Shown piece by piece: positions 10,639-19,384 of a DNA stretch of 64,000 nt. The stretch is from Desulfuromonadales bacterium (GTDB lineage Bacteria; Desulfobacterota; Desulfuromonadia; Geobacterales; Pseudopelobacteraceae), in assembly GCA_013349405.1 (NCBI GenBank), contig DUZS01000009.1, positions 37,214-101,213 on the forward strand, in the 5' to 3' direction. How positions within the stretch are numbered: position 1 is the first letter of the stretch; the number at the start of each line of letters is the position of its first letter. Position numbers and translations under genes: made by a program. The notes beneath the pieces were generated by a model. That model was not told the DNA's origin. It did not search any database and saw only the letters and a list, made by a program, of their open reading frames with translations.

Positions 10639-12054
10639 TTATTTTGGCGCAATAACTACTGACGCGCTTGCAACAAAAACCTCTTTCTTCTGCAGTCCAC
10701 CGCTTTCAACCTCAACCTGTCCACGCAGTTCCTGACCTATTGAGGTATTCTCCCGTACTTTCACATCAAGATTTATTTGTACCAGCTGTCCTATATCAAC
10801 TTTATCGACCGTAAAAACAAGCGCTCCGTTTGACTCCTGCTTAAATGGAGTGTCAGAACCGCCTTGAAAATCTATCTGTGGCGGCAGTTGTAGGCGAACT
10901 GTCAAGTTCTGAGCGGACTGAGACCCTGCATTAAGAACTGCCACACGATAGCTAAGCTTTTCTCCCGGAGTAACTTTCGGCTTGACCAGCTTCGCAACGG
11001 CGCGAACAAGCGGAGCAGAGCATATGACAACGGTTTCTTGCTTGAAAGCGATATCACTGAATTTTGCTGAAACTGCATGAACCGACAGCAGAGATCGATG
11101 GCCATCAACCATCTCGAACGGCATCCTGACATGCAAAGAACCCTTGAATGTTTCACCGGAGGCAAGCTGAAGACGAGTCACGCTTTCGTCCGGTTTGCCA
11201 GGTTTTGTCAGTATGACTCCATACTCCCTGGCTGCAGAAATGTTCAGCAGCAGCTCTTCACTGCTGTTGCCCCTGTTAGTGATTTCAAGCGGAATAACAC
11301 TGCTGCTGCCAATCGGAAATGACCCCGCGTCGTTGCGAAGAGAGATGGCAATTTTAATATTCTCCTTGGCAAGCTTCTCAGCGAGCAGACGCTCTTTTTC
11401 CCGGCGCTCTTCTTCAAGTTTGATTTTTGCCAGGCGCTCTTTTTCCAATCGTTCTTTTTCGAGGCGTTCTTCTTCAAGCTTGACTTTGGCCAGGCGCTCT
11501 TTTTCCAAACGTTCTTTTTCCAGACGTTCTTCTTCAAGTTTAATCTTAGCCAACCGCTCCTGCTCAGCTTTCGCTTTTGCAATGCGCTCCATCTCCAGTT
11601 TCATTTCAGCAGCACGCTGACGGGCAATTCTGTCATTGCTTACCTGACGCGCTACAGCCTGCAAGGTTTTATCAGCCGCAAGAACGTCGCCTTTCTGATA
11701 GCGATGTGCGAGAGTCATCAACTCATCTTCAACAGATGTCTTCAACCTGCTTTCGGGAAATTCTTTCGTAAACAGGGTAACAGATTTAGCTGCTCGCTCA
11801 TTATTTCCAGATTTAAGACTGGCTCTGGCAATGAGAAGTAACGTTACATCCCTAAGAGGGGACTCAGGGAAAACCTGATTTAATTGATCGCATTTTTCTA
11901 TCGTCAGCAGGTAATCTTTCTGCTGATACGCATTAAAAGCCTCAACAAATACAGTTGAGTCATCAATTTCAGCTGACTGGCCGGGAACAGAAAAGGCAAT
12001 GACGACGAACAACGAGAAAACACCCACAACAACTGATCTTAGAAATGATTTCAT
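10639..12054 (-). CDS. Exported protein with TPR-like start, long charged coiled coil and Ig/DUF11-like C-terminus
   Basis: A 471-residue protein of no firmly recognised family. It starts with a signal peptide (MKSFLRSVV..., hydrophobic core to about residue 20, cleavage near QSA). Residues about 30-140 resemble the helical repeats of periplasmic BamD/YbgF-type proteins. Residues about 145-240 form a highly charged coiled coil built from a 20-residue repeat (LAKxKLEEERLEKER and variants), mirrored in the DNA as 60-bp tandem repeats near 11395-11570. The last 230 residues look like two beta-sandwich domains, the second resembling DUF11 (PGEKLSYRVAVLNAG). The ATG at 12054 is five bases past the rpoD stop, so it is probably in the rpoD operon. 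A cell-envelope structural role is plausible but unproven. Confidence 0.7.
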   Translation of the reverse strand: MKSFLRSVVVGVFSLFVVIAFSVPGQSAEIDDSTVFVEAFNAYQQKDYLLTIEKCDQLNQVFPESPLRDVTLLLIARASLKSGNNERAAKSVTLFTKEFPESRLKTSVEDELMTLAHRYQKGDVLAADKTLQAVARQVSNDRIARQRAAEMKLEMERIAKAKAEQERLAKIKLEEERLEKERLEKERLAKVKLEEERLEKERLEKERLAKIKLEEERREKERLLAEKLAKENIKIAISLRNDAGSFPIGSSSVIPLEITNRGNSSEELLLNISAAREYGVILTKPGKPDESVTRLQLASGETFKGSLHVRMPFEMVDGHRSLLSVHAVSAKFSDIAFKQETVVICSAPLVRAVAKLVKPKVTPGEKLSYRVAVLNAGSQSAQNLTVRLQLPPQIDFQGGSDTPFKQESNGALVFTVDKVDIGQLVQINLDVKVRENTSIGQELRGQVEVESGGLQKKEVFVASASVVIAPK

Positions 12055-12058
12055 ATAG

Positions 12059-13807
12059 TTAGTCCACAAAACTCTTTAATTTTTTACTGCGGCTCGGGTG
12101 CCGCAGTTTACGCAGTGCTTTTGCTTCAATCTGCCTGATTCGCTCACGGGTAACTTCAAAATCATGACCAACTTCCTCAAGGGTATGGTCACTTTTTTCA
12201 CCGATGCCAAATCTCATGCGAAGTACTTTTTCTTCCCGGGGAGTCAGTGTTGCAAGGACCTTGGCGGTACTCTCAGAGAGATTATTCTTTATGACCGCCT
12301 CAATAGGAGAAATGACCCCCTTGTCTTCAATGAAATCTCCAAGATGAGAATCCTCTTCCTCGCCAATTGGAGTTTCAAGCGAAATTGGTTCCTTGGCGAT
12401 TTTAAGAACCTTGCGTACTTTGTCAAGCGGAAGTTGCATACGTTCAGCTATTTCTTCCGGTGATGGCTCCCGACCGTTTTCCTGCACCAACTGGCGGCTG
12501 GTTCGTATTAATTTGTTGATTGTCTCAATCATATGGACTGGAATGCGGATCGTACGAGCCTGATCGGCTATTGCACGGGTAATAGCCTGGCGAATCCACC
12601 AGGTTGCGTAGGTTGAAAATTTATAGCCGCGCTGGTATTCAAATTTATCGACGGCTTTCATGAGCCCGATATTCCCTTCCTGAATAAGGTCAAGGAATTG
12701 GAGTCCACGATTGGTGTATTTTTTTGCAATTGAGACAACGAGGCGCAAGTTCGCCTCAATAAGTTCACTTTTTGCGATACGGGCCTTACATTCACCTTCT
12801 TCAATCGCTTTCAGTGCCGCAGCAAGATCACGAGCCTTAAAGCCGGATTCCTGCTCTACTTTATGGATCTTGCGAGCCGCAATTCTCAGACGTTTTTCAA
12901 TTCTCGCCGTCTCTTCTTCATCTAACTTGAGCTTGCCAAGTTCTACGGTGCATTTTTCATCTTCATTCTGCAGTTTATCAAGCAGAGTTTTTAATTTTTC
13001 GAAAGAAATGATTTTTTCAAGATCAGATAATTCTGCCTGTAACGTATCCACTTTTCCGGAAAGATCTTTCAGGCGTTCGGCAACTTTATTGGTATGACGA
13101 TCTTTCAGCCGCAATGATTTGAGAAGCTCCGCCTGACGATCTTTCCCTTCGCGTAACTTCTTTTCAAATTCTTTCTTTTTTGCCGGTGATTTTGCTGCCG
13201 CTACTGTTTCAGAAATTTCTATCAAAAGCTGATCCTGTGCAACAATCGCATCAATGATATCGAGTATTCTGGTCTTTTGGACATCTTCTTCATCGTCTTC
13301 CAGAACCTCTTCTTCAACCTCTTTACTGACCTCAGAAGGTGTCATCAGAAACTTGCGCAGCCGATCTCCCAGAGAGATAACTTCCTTAACGGTAATTGGC
13401 GTATTGAGTATAACGCCGGCAACATCACGTTCACCATCTTCAATCCGTTTGGCAATTTCAACCTCACCCTCGCGGGTAAGGAGAGAAACAGAACCCATTT
13501 CACGCAGATACATACGGACAGGATCGCTTGTACGTCCAATTGAGCCGGGTTCGAATTCTACCTCTTCCGACTCTCCCTCTGCTTCTTCATCGTCGTCAAG
13601 ATCACTTTTCATCTTCGGAATCTTGATCTTCTGAGCTGAATCGACTATTTCAATATCAAGGTCTCCGAACATACCCATGACATCTTCAATCTGATCGGTC
13701 GCTATGTCAGGCGGAAGTATGTCATTAACCTCGTCGTAGGTTAAGAACCCCTTCTCTTTTCCTATGTCAATCAGTTGTTTAACGTCGTCAATATTTTTCT
13801 TTGCCAT
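12059..13807 (-). CDS. rpoD: Primary sigma factor RpoD (sigma-70)
   Basis: A 582-residue primary sigma factor directing RNA polymerase to housekeeping promoters. Region 1.1 is at residues 1-60, region 1.2 begins at [12 protein letters not shown], and a large charged non-conserved insert spans about 150-330. Regions 2.1-2.4 include [19 protein letters not shown] and [14 protein letters not shown]. Region 3 follows with [14 protein letters not shown], and region 4 includes [20 protein letters not shown] near the C-terminus. The start ATG has a GAGGTGA site. It follows dnaG by 39 bases in the classic macromolecular synthesis operon. Confidence 0.98.
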   Translation of the reverse strand: MAKKNIDDVKQLIDIGKEKGFLTYDEVNDILPPDIATDQIEDVMGMFGDLDIEIVDSAQKIKIPKMKSDLDDDEEAEGESEEVEFEPGSIGRTSDPVRMYLREMGSVSLLTREGEVEIAKRIEDGERDVAGVILNTPITVKEVISLGDRLRKFLMTPSEVSKEVEEEVLEDDEEDVQKTRILDIIDAIVAQDQLLIEISETVAAAKSPAKKKEFEKKLREGKDRQAELLKSLRLKDRHTNKVAERLKDLSGKVDTLQAELSDLEKIISFEKLKTLLDKLQNEDEKCTVELGKLKLDEEETARIEKRLRIAARKIHKVEQESGFKARDLAAALKAIEEGECKARIAKSELIEANLRLVVSIAKKYTNRGLQFLDLIQEGNIGLMKAVDKFEYQRGYKFSTYATWWIRQAITRAIADQARTIRIPVHMIETINKLIRTSRQLVQENGREPSPEEIAERMQLPLDKVRKVLKIAKEPISLETPIGEEEDSHLGDFIEDKGVISPIEAVIKNNLSESTAKVLATLTPREEKVLRMRFGIGEKSDHTLEEVGHDFEVTRERIRQIEAKALRKLRHPSRSKKLKSFVD

Positions 13808-13846
13808 ATGTATTCACCTCAGAGGGTCACCGTATACAATCAGTGT

Positions 13847-15598
13847 CTAGAGCCTCGATTTTCGTGTGCGCAAATTGTCTGCCTGCTGTAAAAGCTGAAC
13901 ATATTCATCACTGCCGGGCACCACTACGGCCAGACGGGCGGCAATATCCTTTATTGATGAAACCTGTTTTTTTTCGCTGCTGCGAGTACATTGATCAAGA
14001 ACGGAGCGCCATTCAATGTCTGCAATATAACCATCTGACACCATCATCCGTGAAAAAAGCATTTTTTGCTCAGGCTTTTCAATCAGATCAGCCATCTGGC
14101 GTAATTTTGTGCTGCTTTCAGTATCAGCCAGACAACTCTGTAATAAAACGGCTAAGTCAAGATAGTCATTGGAGAAGATAGTTTCAAGGCCAACCCGTAT
14201 TATTTCGGCACGTGCATCTGGGTAATTCAAAAAAAGGGCAAGCAGGGTATCCTGAATTGCGTCAACTGCCTGTATGGGTGTGAGCGGACCTGACACCGTT
14301 TCCTGCTGCAACCGCTTCCCGCCCCCCAACCGCTTGCGAAATGCGTGGACCGTTATCCCCAGCAGTCGGCAGATCTCCTTCTCGTACAGGTCACGTTCTA
14401 TCGAATCGGAAATCTTGCGGAATCGTGGCACGATATCATCGATAATCCGCACCTTACTGTCAACGCTATCAGGCGGTGTTTCCAATAACAGAGAGCGCAC
14501 AAAATAGTCAAAAGCGGGCCGGGCCGTATCACGAAGAGCAATAAAGGCTTCCGCCGGATGTGTGGCCAGAAAACTGTCAGGATCATCACCGACGGGCAAT
14601 GAAATTACATACGCCGGTATGCGTTGTTCAAGAAAAAGTTCCATTGAACGAATGGTTGCTTTTTTTCCGGCAGCATCGCTGTCGAACAGTGTGTAGACAC
14701 GGTCGGCATGACGCTTGATCAACGCTGCATGGCTGCCGGTAAGTGCCGTTCCGCATGTTGCGACAACATTATGAACTCCGGCACGGTACAGAGCAAGATG
14801 ATCAAAATACCCCTCGACGATAATTACGGCACTGCCTGTTCTGATCGACGGCAGGGCCATATCAATACCGAAGAGCACCGAACTCTTGTGATAGAGCGGC
14901 GATTCGGGAGAGTTAATATATTTCGGAAGCGATGCATCCAGAACTCTGCCGGCAAAAGCGATCACCTGGCCGCGAGTATTACGGATTGGAAAGATCAGAC
15001 GATTACGAAAAAGATCATACCAGCCGGCATCTGATTTGCGGATAATGCCGAGCTTAAGCGCGATATCCATATCAACGCCATTGTTTCTCAAATGTTTTAC
15101 CAGACCATCACGGCGGTCTGGTGCAAATCCCAGTCTATAGGCGTCTGATATCCCGGATTGTACTGAACGATCTGCGAGGTACTGCCGGGCCGGTGCACCT
15201 TCCTGCCCATTAATCAGCACAGAGCGGTAGTAGGCTGTGGTCAGATCATTAATGCGCAGAAATTGGCTCTGTTCATCCTGTGACTTTTTTTCAGACGGAG
15301 TAAGCTGTCGCTCCTCAATTTCTATGCCGGCCTTCCGAGCGAGAAGTTTAACTGCTTCAGGAAAACTGACCCCTTCAATTTTCATGACAAAAGAAAACGC
15401 AGTGCCGCCGGCACCACACCCAAAACAGTGAAAAATTTCACGAGCCGGATTTACATTGAAAGATGGTGTCTTCTCGGCATGAAACGGACACAGGCCAAGA
15501 AAATTGCTGCCTGCCCGACGCAGCGACACATAGTCCGAAACAACTTCAACGATTGTCAGTCTCTCAGCAACTTCGCGAACTTTCTCCTCAGGGATCAT
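13847..15598 (-). CDS. dnaG: DNA primase
   Basis: A 583-residue primase that makes RNA primers at replication forks. The N-terminal CHC2 zinc finger shows CPFH and CFGCGAGG (residues about 37-65). The TOPRIM catalytic core contains VIIVEGYFDHLAL and LFDSDAAGKKA. The C-terminal part (about 440-583) is the helicase-interaction region and is poorly conserved, as is normal. The start codon overlaps the cvpA stop by four bases (ATGA), implying coupling within the rpsU-yqeY-cvpA-dnaG-rpoD operon. Confidence 0.97.
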   Translation of the reverse strand: MIPEEKVREVAERLTIVEVVSDYVSLRRAGSNFLGLCPFHAEKTPSFNVNPAREIFHCFGCGAGGTAFSFVMKIEGVSFPEAVKLLARKAGIEIEERQLTPSEKKSQDEQSQFLRINDLTTAYYRSVLINGQEGAPARQYLADRSVQSGISDAYRLGFAPDRRDGLVKHLRNNGVDMDIALKLGIIRKSDAGWYDLFRNRLIFPIRNTRGQVIAFAGRVLDASLPKYINSPESPLYHKSSVLFGIDMALPSIRTGSAVIIVEGYFDHLALYRAGVHNVVATCGTALTGSHAALIKRHADRVYTLFDSDAAGKKATIRSMELFLEQRIPAYVISLPVGDDPDSFLATHPAEAFIALRDTARPAFDYFVRSLLLETPPDSVDSKVRIIDDIVPRFRKISDSIERDLYEKEICRLLGITVHAFRKRLGGGKRLQQETVSGPLTPIQAVDAIQDTLLALFLNYPDARAEIIRVGLETIFSNDYLDLAVLLQSCLADTESSTKLRQMADLIEKPEQKMLFSRMMVSDGYIADIEWRSVLDQCTRSSEKKQVSSIKDIAARLAVVVPGSDEYVQLLQQADNLRTRKSRL

Positions 15599-16086
15599 TT
15601 TTTCACCCCTTTAGTGTCACGCATTTCCTTAAGCAGATAATCTCCGCTTTGTGCCAGCATACGAGCTGATTCAGTCGCATTGATTCTATGCCGGAGCTGT
15701 TCTGGCATGAAGCTCGAAGTTGCAATACTGAAAACCATGCTGAGCAGAAGCACTCCCTCAACAACTCCTATGAGCAGACCGCCAAGCCTGTTGAGTGTGC
15801 CCAGCATCACGAGTCGCAGTGCCGCTGTGACGATATTACCTATGATATGGGCACATATTCCGGCTATTAGCAGTATGATGACAAAAGCAAGAAACGAAGA
15901 CAGATGCGTCGGCAGATGGAGCGCATTTTTTATTGGCACTGCAAGTAATGGATGGAATCTGTATGCCAGCCACCCCCCTGCAAGCAAGCCTGCCAGCGAA
16001 GACGCTTCATTTACAAACCCGCGAACGACTCCTTTGACGGCAAAAAAGCAAAGAATTGACAAAATTATGATGTCAAATAGATTCAT
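15595..16086 (-). CDS. cvpA: CvpA family membrane protein
   Basis: A 163-residue protein with four hydrophobic segments (about 3-22, 28-45, 62-88 and 100-122). It has the CvpA-type start MNLFDIIILSIL followed by a glycine-rich second helix. Family knowledge: CvpA proteins were named for colicin V production in E. coli and affect envelope homeostasis, but the biochemical role is unsettled. It sits between yqeY and dnaG in the ribosomal-protein/primase/sigma operon, separated from yqeY by a hairpin. Confidence 0.87.
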   Translation of the reverse strand: MNLFDIIILSILCFFAVKGVVRGFVNEASSLAGLLAGGWLAYRFHPLLAVPIKNALHLPTHLSSFLAFVIILLIAGICAHIIGNIVTAALRLVMLGTLNRLGGLLIGVVEGVLLLSMVFSIATSSFMPEQLRHRINATESARMLAQSGDYLLKEMRDTKGVKK

Positions 16087-16111
16087 TGAGTAAATTTGCC
16101 CTTTTACAAAG

Positions 16112-16138
16112 AAGGGGCCATCACAATGAAAGCCCCTT
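16112..16138 (-). terminator. Hairpin between yqeY and cvpA (possible attenuating terminator)
   Basis: On the minus strand AAGGGGC and GCCCCTT pair around a 13-base loop and are followed by CTTT. Placed inside the operon, it could lower, rather than abolish, expression of cvpA-dnaG-rpoD, as terminators within this operon do in other bacteria. Confidence 0.5.
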
Positions 16139-16174
16139 GCCGGTGTAATCCAAATTCCAGACCGGGGCTATGCA

Positions 16175-16618
16175 TCAAACAAGCAGCCTCCGGACAGCAT
16201 CATTGACTAATTTACCATCGGCCTTACCGGCAGTAAGCGGGGAAACAGCCTTCATTACCCTGCCCATATCTTTCGCTCCGCTTGCTCCCAACTCCAGAAT
16301 TTTCTGGCTGATCAGGGATTCAATTTCTTCCGGGCCTAGCTGTGCTGGCAGAAATTCAAGAAGAACCGCCATCTCCAGCTCTTCCTTTTCAGCCAGCTCC
16401 AGACGGTTACCTTCCCGATACATGCGAATGGACTCACGACGCTGCTTAACCAGAGATGACAGTACATCAATGACCGCCAGGTCGCCCAGTTCACTTCGGC
16501 TATCTATTTCGCGATTTTTAATTGCAGCACGCACCATGCGTACAGCCGAAAGGCGCAGGTTATCCCGCGCCCTCATGGCTGCTTTCATAGCATCTTCAAG
16601 TTGTTCTTTCAAAGTCAT
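16175..16618 (-). CDS. yqeY: GatB/YqeY domain protein
   Basis: A 147-residue helical protein starting MTLKEQLEDAMKAAM. It contains the YqeY pattern of conserved arginines (LRLSAVRMVRAAIKN), a KQRRESIRMY helix, and a C-terminal GKADGKLVNDAVRRLL typical of the GatB/YqeY tail domain. Family knowledge: the C-terminal domain resembles the tRNA-binding tail of the GatB amidotransferase subunit; the free-standing protein has no settled function. Its place between rpsU and dnaG is characteristic of many bacteria. Confidence 0.93.
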   Translation of the reverse strand: MTLKEQLEDAMKAAMRARDNLRLSAVRMVRAAIKNREIDSRSELGDLAVIDVLSSLVKQRRESIRMYREGNRLELAEKEELEMAVLLEFLPAQLGPEEIESLISQKILELGASGAKDMGRVMKAVSPLTAGKADGKLVNDAVRRLLV

Positions 16619-16648
16619 ACAGCTTGTTCCTGTCCCCGTTGAGGGATA

Positions 16649-16846
16649 CTAGTCAATCATTTTACGCTGTTTTTTGAGGGCACGCTTGCGTGCGGCGATC
16701 GCCTTCTTCTTACGCTTGATGCTTGGTTTTTCAAAATGCTCGCGCTTACGGACTTCAGAGAGGATCCCCGCTTTTTCGCACTGTTTTTTAAACTTTTTCA
16801 GTGCCATTTCAAACGGCTCGCTGTCTTTAATTTTTACTCCCGGCAT
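16649..16846 (-). CDS. rpsU: 30S ribosomal protein S21
   Basis: A 65-residue, very basic protein starting [20 protein letters not shown], which is the S21 signature, with the C-terminal lysine/arginine-rich tail. S21 binds late to the 30S subunit and helps initiation. It is the first gene of the rpsU-yqeY-cvpA-dnaG-rpoD operon, with a strong GGGGGGGTGA ribosome site and the promoter at 16919-16946 upstream. Confidence 0.97.
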   Translation of the reverse strand: MPGVKIKDSEPFEMALKKFKKQCEKAGILSEVRKREHFEKPSIKRKKKAIAARKRALKKQRKMID

Positions 16847-16918
16847 GTAAAATCACCCCCCCGTCCATTACTAGTTAATAAAATATATCGCGTACGTTAT
16901 ACAAAATGAGAGTTGAGC

Positions 16919-16946
16919 AAAATAGCATACTGTGAAACTTTGTCAA
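16919..16946 (-). promoter_or_regulatory. Sigma-70 promoter of the rpsU operon
   Basis: On the minus strand a perfect TTGACA (16946-16941) is followed after 16 bases by TATTTT (16924-16919). It lies just downstream of the hisE stop and about 75 bases before rpsU, giving the operon a promoter separate from his. Confidence 0.7.
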
Positions 16947-16963
16947 CAAGCAAATGAAAATAG

Positions 16964-17302
16964 TTATAGCTGAGTCGGTTCACGGCGTGAGGCTTTTTCC
17001 TCCAGACCGGAAATGCCAAGGCGGCGGCGGAGTTCGTCGTAGACAGCTATCGGTGGAATGCCCTGATGCCCGAGCAGCACAAGAAGATGAAAAACAAGGT
17101 CAGCTGCTTCATAGACAATTTCGTCCCGCACGCCCCCTTTTCCGGCAATAATAACCTCAGTCGCTTCCTCACCGACTTTTTTCAGAATTTTGTCAATCCC
17201 GCCGCGCATGAGTGCAGCAGTATAGGAACTGTCGGTCGGATTGGTCTTGCGCTCAAGTATGATTTGATAGACTTCCTGGAGAATATCATTACTGCATGTC
17301 AT
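16964..17302 (-). CDS. hisE: Phosphoribosyl-ATP pyrophosphatase
   Basis: A 112-residue single-domain PRA-PH enzyme, which hydrolyses phosphoribosyl-ATP to phosphoribosyl-AMP in histidine synthesis. The all-alpha MazG-like fold shows [15 protein letters not shown] and [14 protein letters not shown], holding the metal-binding Glu and Asp residues. It is not fused to HisI, so the cyclohydrolase must be encoded elsewhere. The start overlaps the hisF stop by four bases. Confidence 0.95.
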   Translation of the reverse strand: MTCSNDILQEVYQIILERKTNPTDSSYTAALMRGGIDKILKKVGEEATEVIIAGKGGVRDEIVYEAADLVFHLLVLLGHQGIPPIAVYDELRRRLGISGLEEKASRREPTQL

Positions 17303-18060
17303 AACCGGACCTCTACTCCTCTGGCACGGAGATATTCTTTTGCCTGGCCGATGCTGTATTCGCGATAATGGAAAATTGAGGCGGCCAGACAGGCACTCGC
17401 GCCAGCCGTTGTAAAGCCGTCGTAGAGGTGTTCCAGATTACCGACGCCACCGGAAGCGATAACCGGAATTGATACCGCATCGACGACTGCGCGGGTCAAC
17501 TCAAGATCATACCCGTCTTTGGTGCCGTCGCAATCCATGCTGGTAAGGAGGATTTCCCCGGAGCCGTATGATTCCATCAAAGCCGCCCACTCGACAACAT
17601 CGAGACCGGTCGGCTTGCGGCCGCCGTGGGTAAACACTTCCCACCTACTCTCGCCCGGAATGCGCCGGGCGTCTATGGCAACCACGGTACACTGAGAACC
17701 GAAACGTTCTGCCGCTTCTCGCACAAAATCAGGGCGATCAACCGCAGCGGTGTTGATCGAAGTCTTATCCGCACCGGCGTTAAGCAGACGACGGATATCC
17801 TCAACAGTGCGGATACCGCCGCCGACTGTCAGCGGCATGAATACACGGTCTGCTGTCCGCTGCACTATATCAATGATAATATCTCTGGCGTCACTGGAAG
17901 CGGTAATGTCCAGAAAGGTAAGTTCGTCGGCACCCTGTTGATCATACATTTCGGCAATTTCGACCGGGTCACCGGCGTCACGCAGACCCACAAACTGCAC
18001 ACCTTTGACGACGCGCCCCCCTTTTACATCGAGACAGGGAATAATTCGTTTTGTCAGCAT
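17299..18060 (-). CDS. hisF: Imidazole glycerol phosphate synthase, cyclase subunit
   Basis: A 253-residue (beta/alpha)8 barrel. Catalytic Asp residues are visible in [14 protein letters not shown] (start) and VVAIDARR (middle), along with the phosphate-binding VIASGGVGN. HisF uses ammonia channelled from HisH to make imidazole glycerol phosphate and AICAR. Its partner hisH lies about 30 kb away at 48070-48696 instead of adjacent. The gene overlaps hisE by four bases and abuts hisA by one. Confidence 0.97.
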   Translation of the reverse strand: MLTKRIIPCLDVKGGRVVKGVQFVGLRDAGDPVEIAEMYDQQGADELTFLDITASSDARDIIIDIVQRTADRVFMPLTVGGGIRTVEDIRRLLNAGADKTSINTAAVDRPDFVREAAERFGSQCTVVAIDARRIPGESRWEVFTHGGRKPTGLDVVEWAALMESYGSGEILLTSMDCDGTKDGYDLELTRAVVDAVSIPVIASGGVGNLEHLYDGFTTAGASACLAASIFHYREYSIGQAKEYLRARGVEVRL

Positions 18061-18794
18061 TACAGAAGCAGCCTTTTGGTAAGTGCAATAGCTTCCTGCA
18101 GTTGTATCGCTCCGGTATACACCGCCTTGCCGGTAATAACGCCGGTCACTCCGCTCGCTTCAATAGCCATAAGGTTTTCAATATCTTTGAGCGAAGAGAC
18201 GCCGCCGGAAGCAATAACCGGGATTGAAACTGCTTCGGCAAGTGCTTTGGTCGCTTCAAGATTCGGCCCCTGCAGCATACCGTCCCGGCTGATATCTGTG
18301 TAAATGATGGCAGAAACGCCAAACCCCTCGAACTTTCTGGCAAGATCTATGGCAGTGATATCGGTCAGTTCAGCCCACCCCTGCACCGCTACCATACCGT
18401 TTTTTGCATCAATGCCGACAACGATCTGCCCGGGAAAGCGGGTACACGCCTCACGAACCAGTTCCGGGTTGCGTTGCGCAGCAGTGCCGATAATTACGCG
18501 GGACAGCCCGAGTGACAGGTACGCCTCAATTGTGGCTATGTCACGAATCCCCCCCCCTAACTGGGCCGGAATGGTGATCGCTTTAATAATGGCCTCAATG
18601 GCATCTCTGTTTTTTGGCTGACCGGCAAAGGCGCCATCAAGATCAACAATATGCAGCAGCTCTGCACCCTGATCCTGCCACGCGCGCGCCTGAGCGCCGG
18701 GGTTATCATTGAAGACCGTATCTTTATCCATCAGCCCCTGTTCAAGGCGGACGCATTTTCCTTCTTTTAAATCTATCGCAGGTATGACTAACAT
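18060..18794 (-). CDS. hisA: ProFAR isomerase
   Basis: A 244-residue (beta/alpha)8 barrel that opens the ribose of ProFAR in histidine synthesis. It starts [16 protein letters not shown] with the first catalytic Asp; the second is in VVGIDAKNG, and phosphate-binding loops ASGGVSS are present. The start at 18794 has AAAGGA about six bases upstream. In E. coli-type operons hisH is directly upstream. Here the upstream neighbour is a two-component signalling island, and a terminator (18850-18880) stands between. Confidence 0.97.
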   Translation of the reverse strand: MLVIPAIDLKEGKCVRLEQGLMDKDTVFNDNPGAQARAWQDQGAELLHIVDLDGAFAGQPKNRDAIEAIIKAITIPAQLGGGIRDIATIEAYLSLGLSRVIIGTAAQRNPELVREACTRFPGQIVVGIDAKNGMVAVQGWAELTDITAIDLARKFEGFGVSAIIYTDISRDGMLQGPNLEATKALAEAVSIPVIASGGVSSLKDIENLMAIEASGVTGVITGKAVYTGAIQLQEAIALTKRLLL

Positions 18795-18849
18795 ATGATC
18801 CTTTCAGAATCTTTCACTACGGAGACACGGTTAATATTCTGAGGTAAAC

Positions 18850-18880
18850 AAAAAAACACCCGCTAAACAGCAACAGGTGC
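18850..18880 (-). terminator. Intrinsic terminator at the hisA-side end of the signalling island
   Basis: On the minus strand CACC (18879-18876) pairs with GGTG (18860-18857), with an inner GCT/AGC stem, and is followed by seven T's. It would end transcripts from the receiver gene at 19007 before they reach hisA. The remaining roughly 50 bases before hisA hold no promoter I can identify firmly. Confidence 0.55.
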
Positions 18881-19006
18881 CTTCACCAATACCATAAGTA
18901 TTGCGCTATCTCAACTTAAATGGAAAAAACCGGTACGGGAAATTAATCTGTTTTTTGACATGAAATCACAACCACAGGAAACCGCCGCCGCTACTCGTCA
19001 ACATGT

Positions 19007-19384
19007 TCACACGGCATCTTTCAGCACCTCACGAACAGCACTTGTCAGTGTCTCAAAATCCAATGGCTTAGGGAGGACTTTGTTGGCATGTAATATTTTG
19101 CACATATCAAAGAGCAGGTTTTGATCCATAGCAGCAGATCCTCCTGACATTACGATTATTTTTTGTCGGCTTTTCTGGTTTACCAGCCACATTAGCACGC
19201 CCACACCATCCTGCTCCGGCATGAATACGTCAGTGATTATAAGATCAAACCGCTGGTTTTCGAGCAGCCTGATCCCCTGTTTACCATCTACGGCAGTTGA
19301 GACCTCGTGTTGTTCTCTTTCCAGAAAAGAGGTCATAACCTGTAACACCTGTTCATCATCATCAATAAGCAGAATTTTTGCCAT
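19007..19384 (-). CDS. Stand-alone response regulator receiver
   Basis: A 125-residue CheY-like receiver with no output domain. The acidic pair lies in LIDDDEQV, the phosphoacceptor Asp in LIITDVFMPEQDG and the conserved Lys in LPKPLD. The Thr/Ser switch position reads VMSGGS. Its start overlaps the stop of the upstream receiver-kinase-receiver gene by one base (TAATG), so the two are translated together. It is probably a phosphate shuttle or terminal acceptor for the Cache hybrid kinase unit. Confidence 0.93.
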   Translation of the reverse strand: MAKILLIDDDEQVLQVMTSFLEREQHEVSTAVDGKQGIRLLENQRFDLIITDVFMPEQDGVGVLMWLVNQKSRQKIIVMSGGSAAMDQNLLFDMCKILHANKVLPKPLDFETLTSAVREVLKDAV

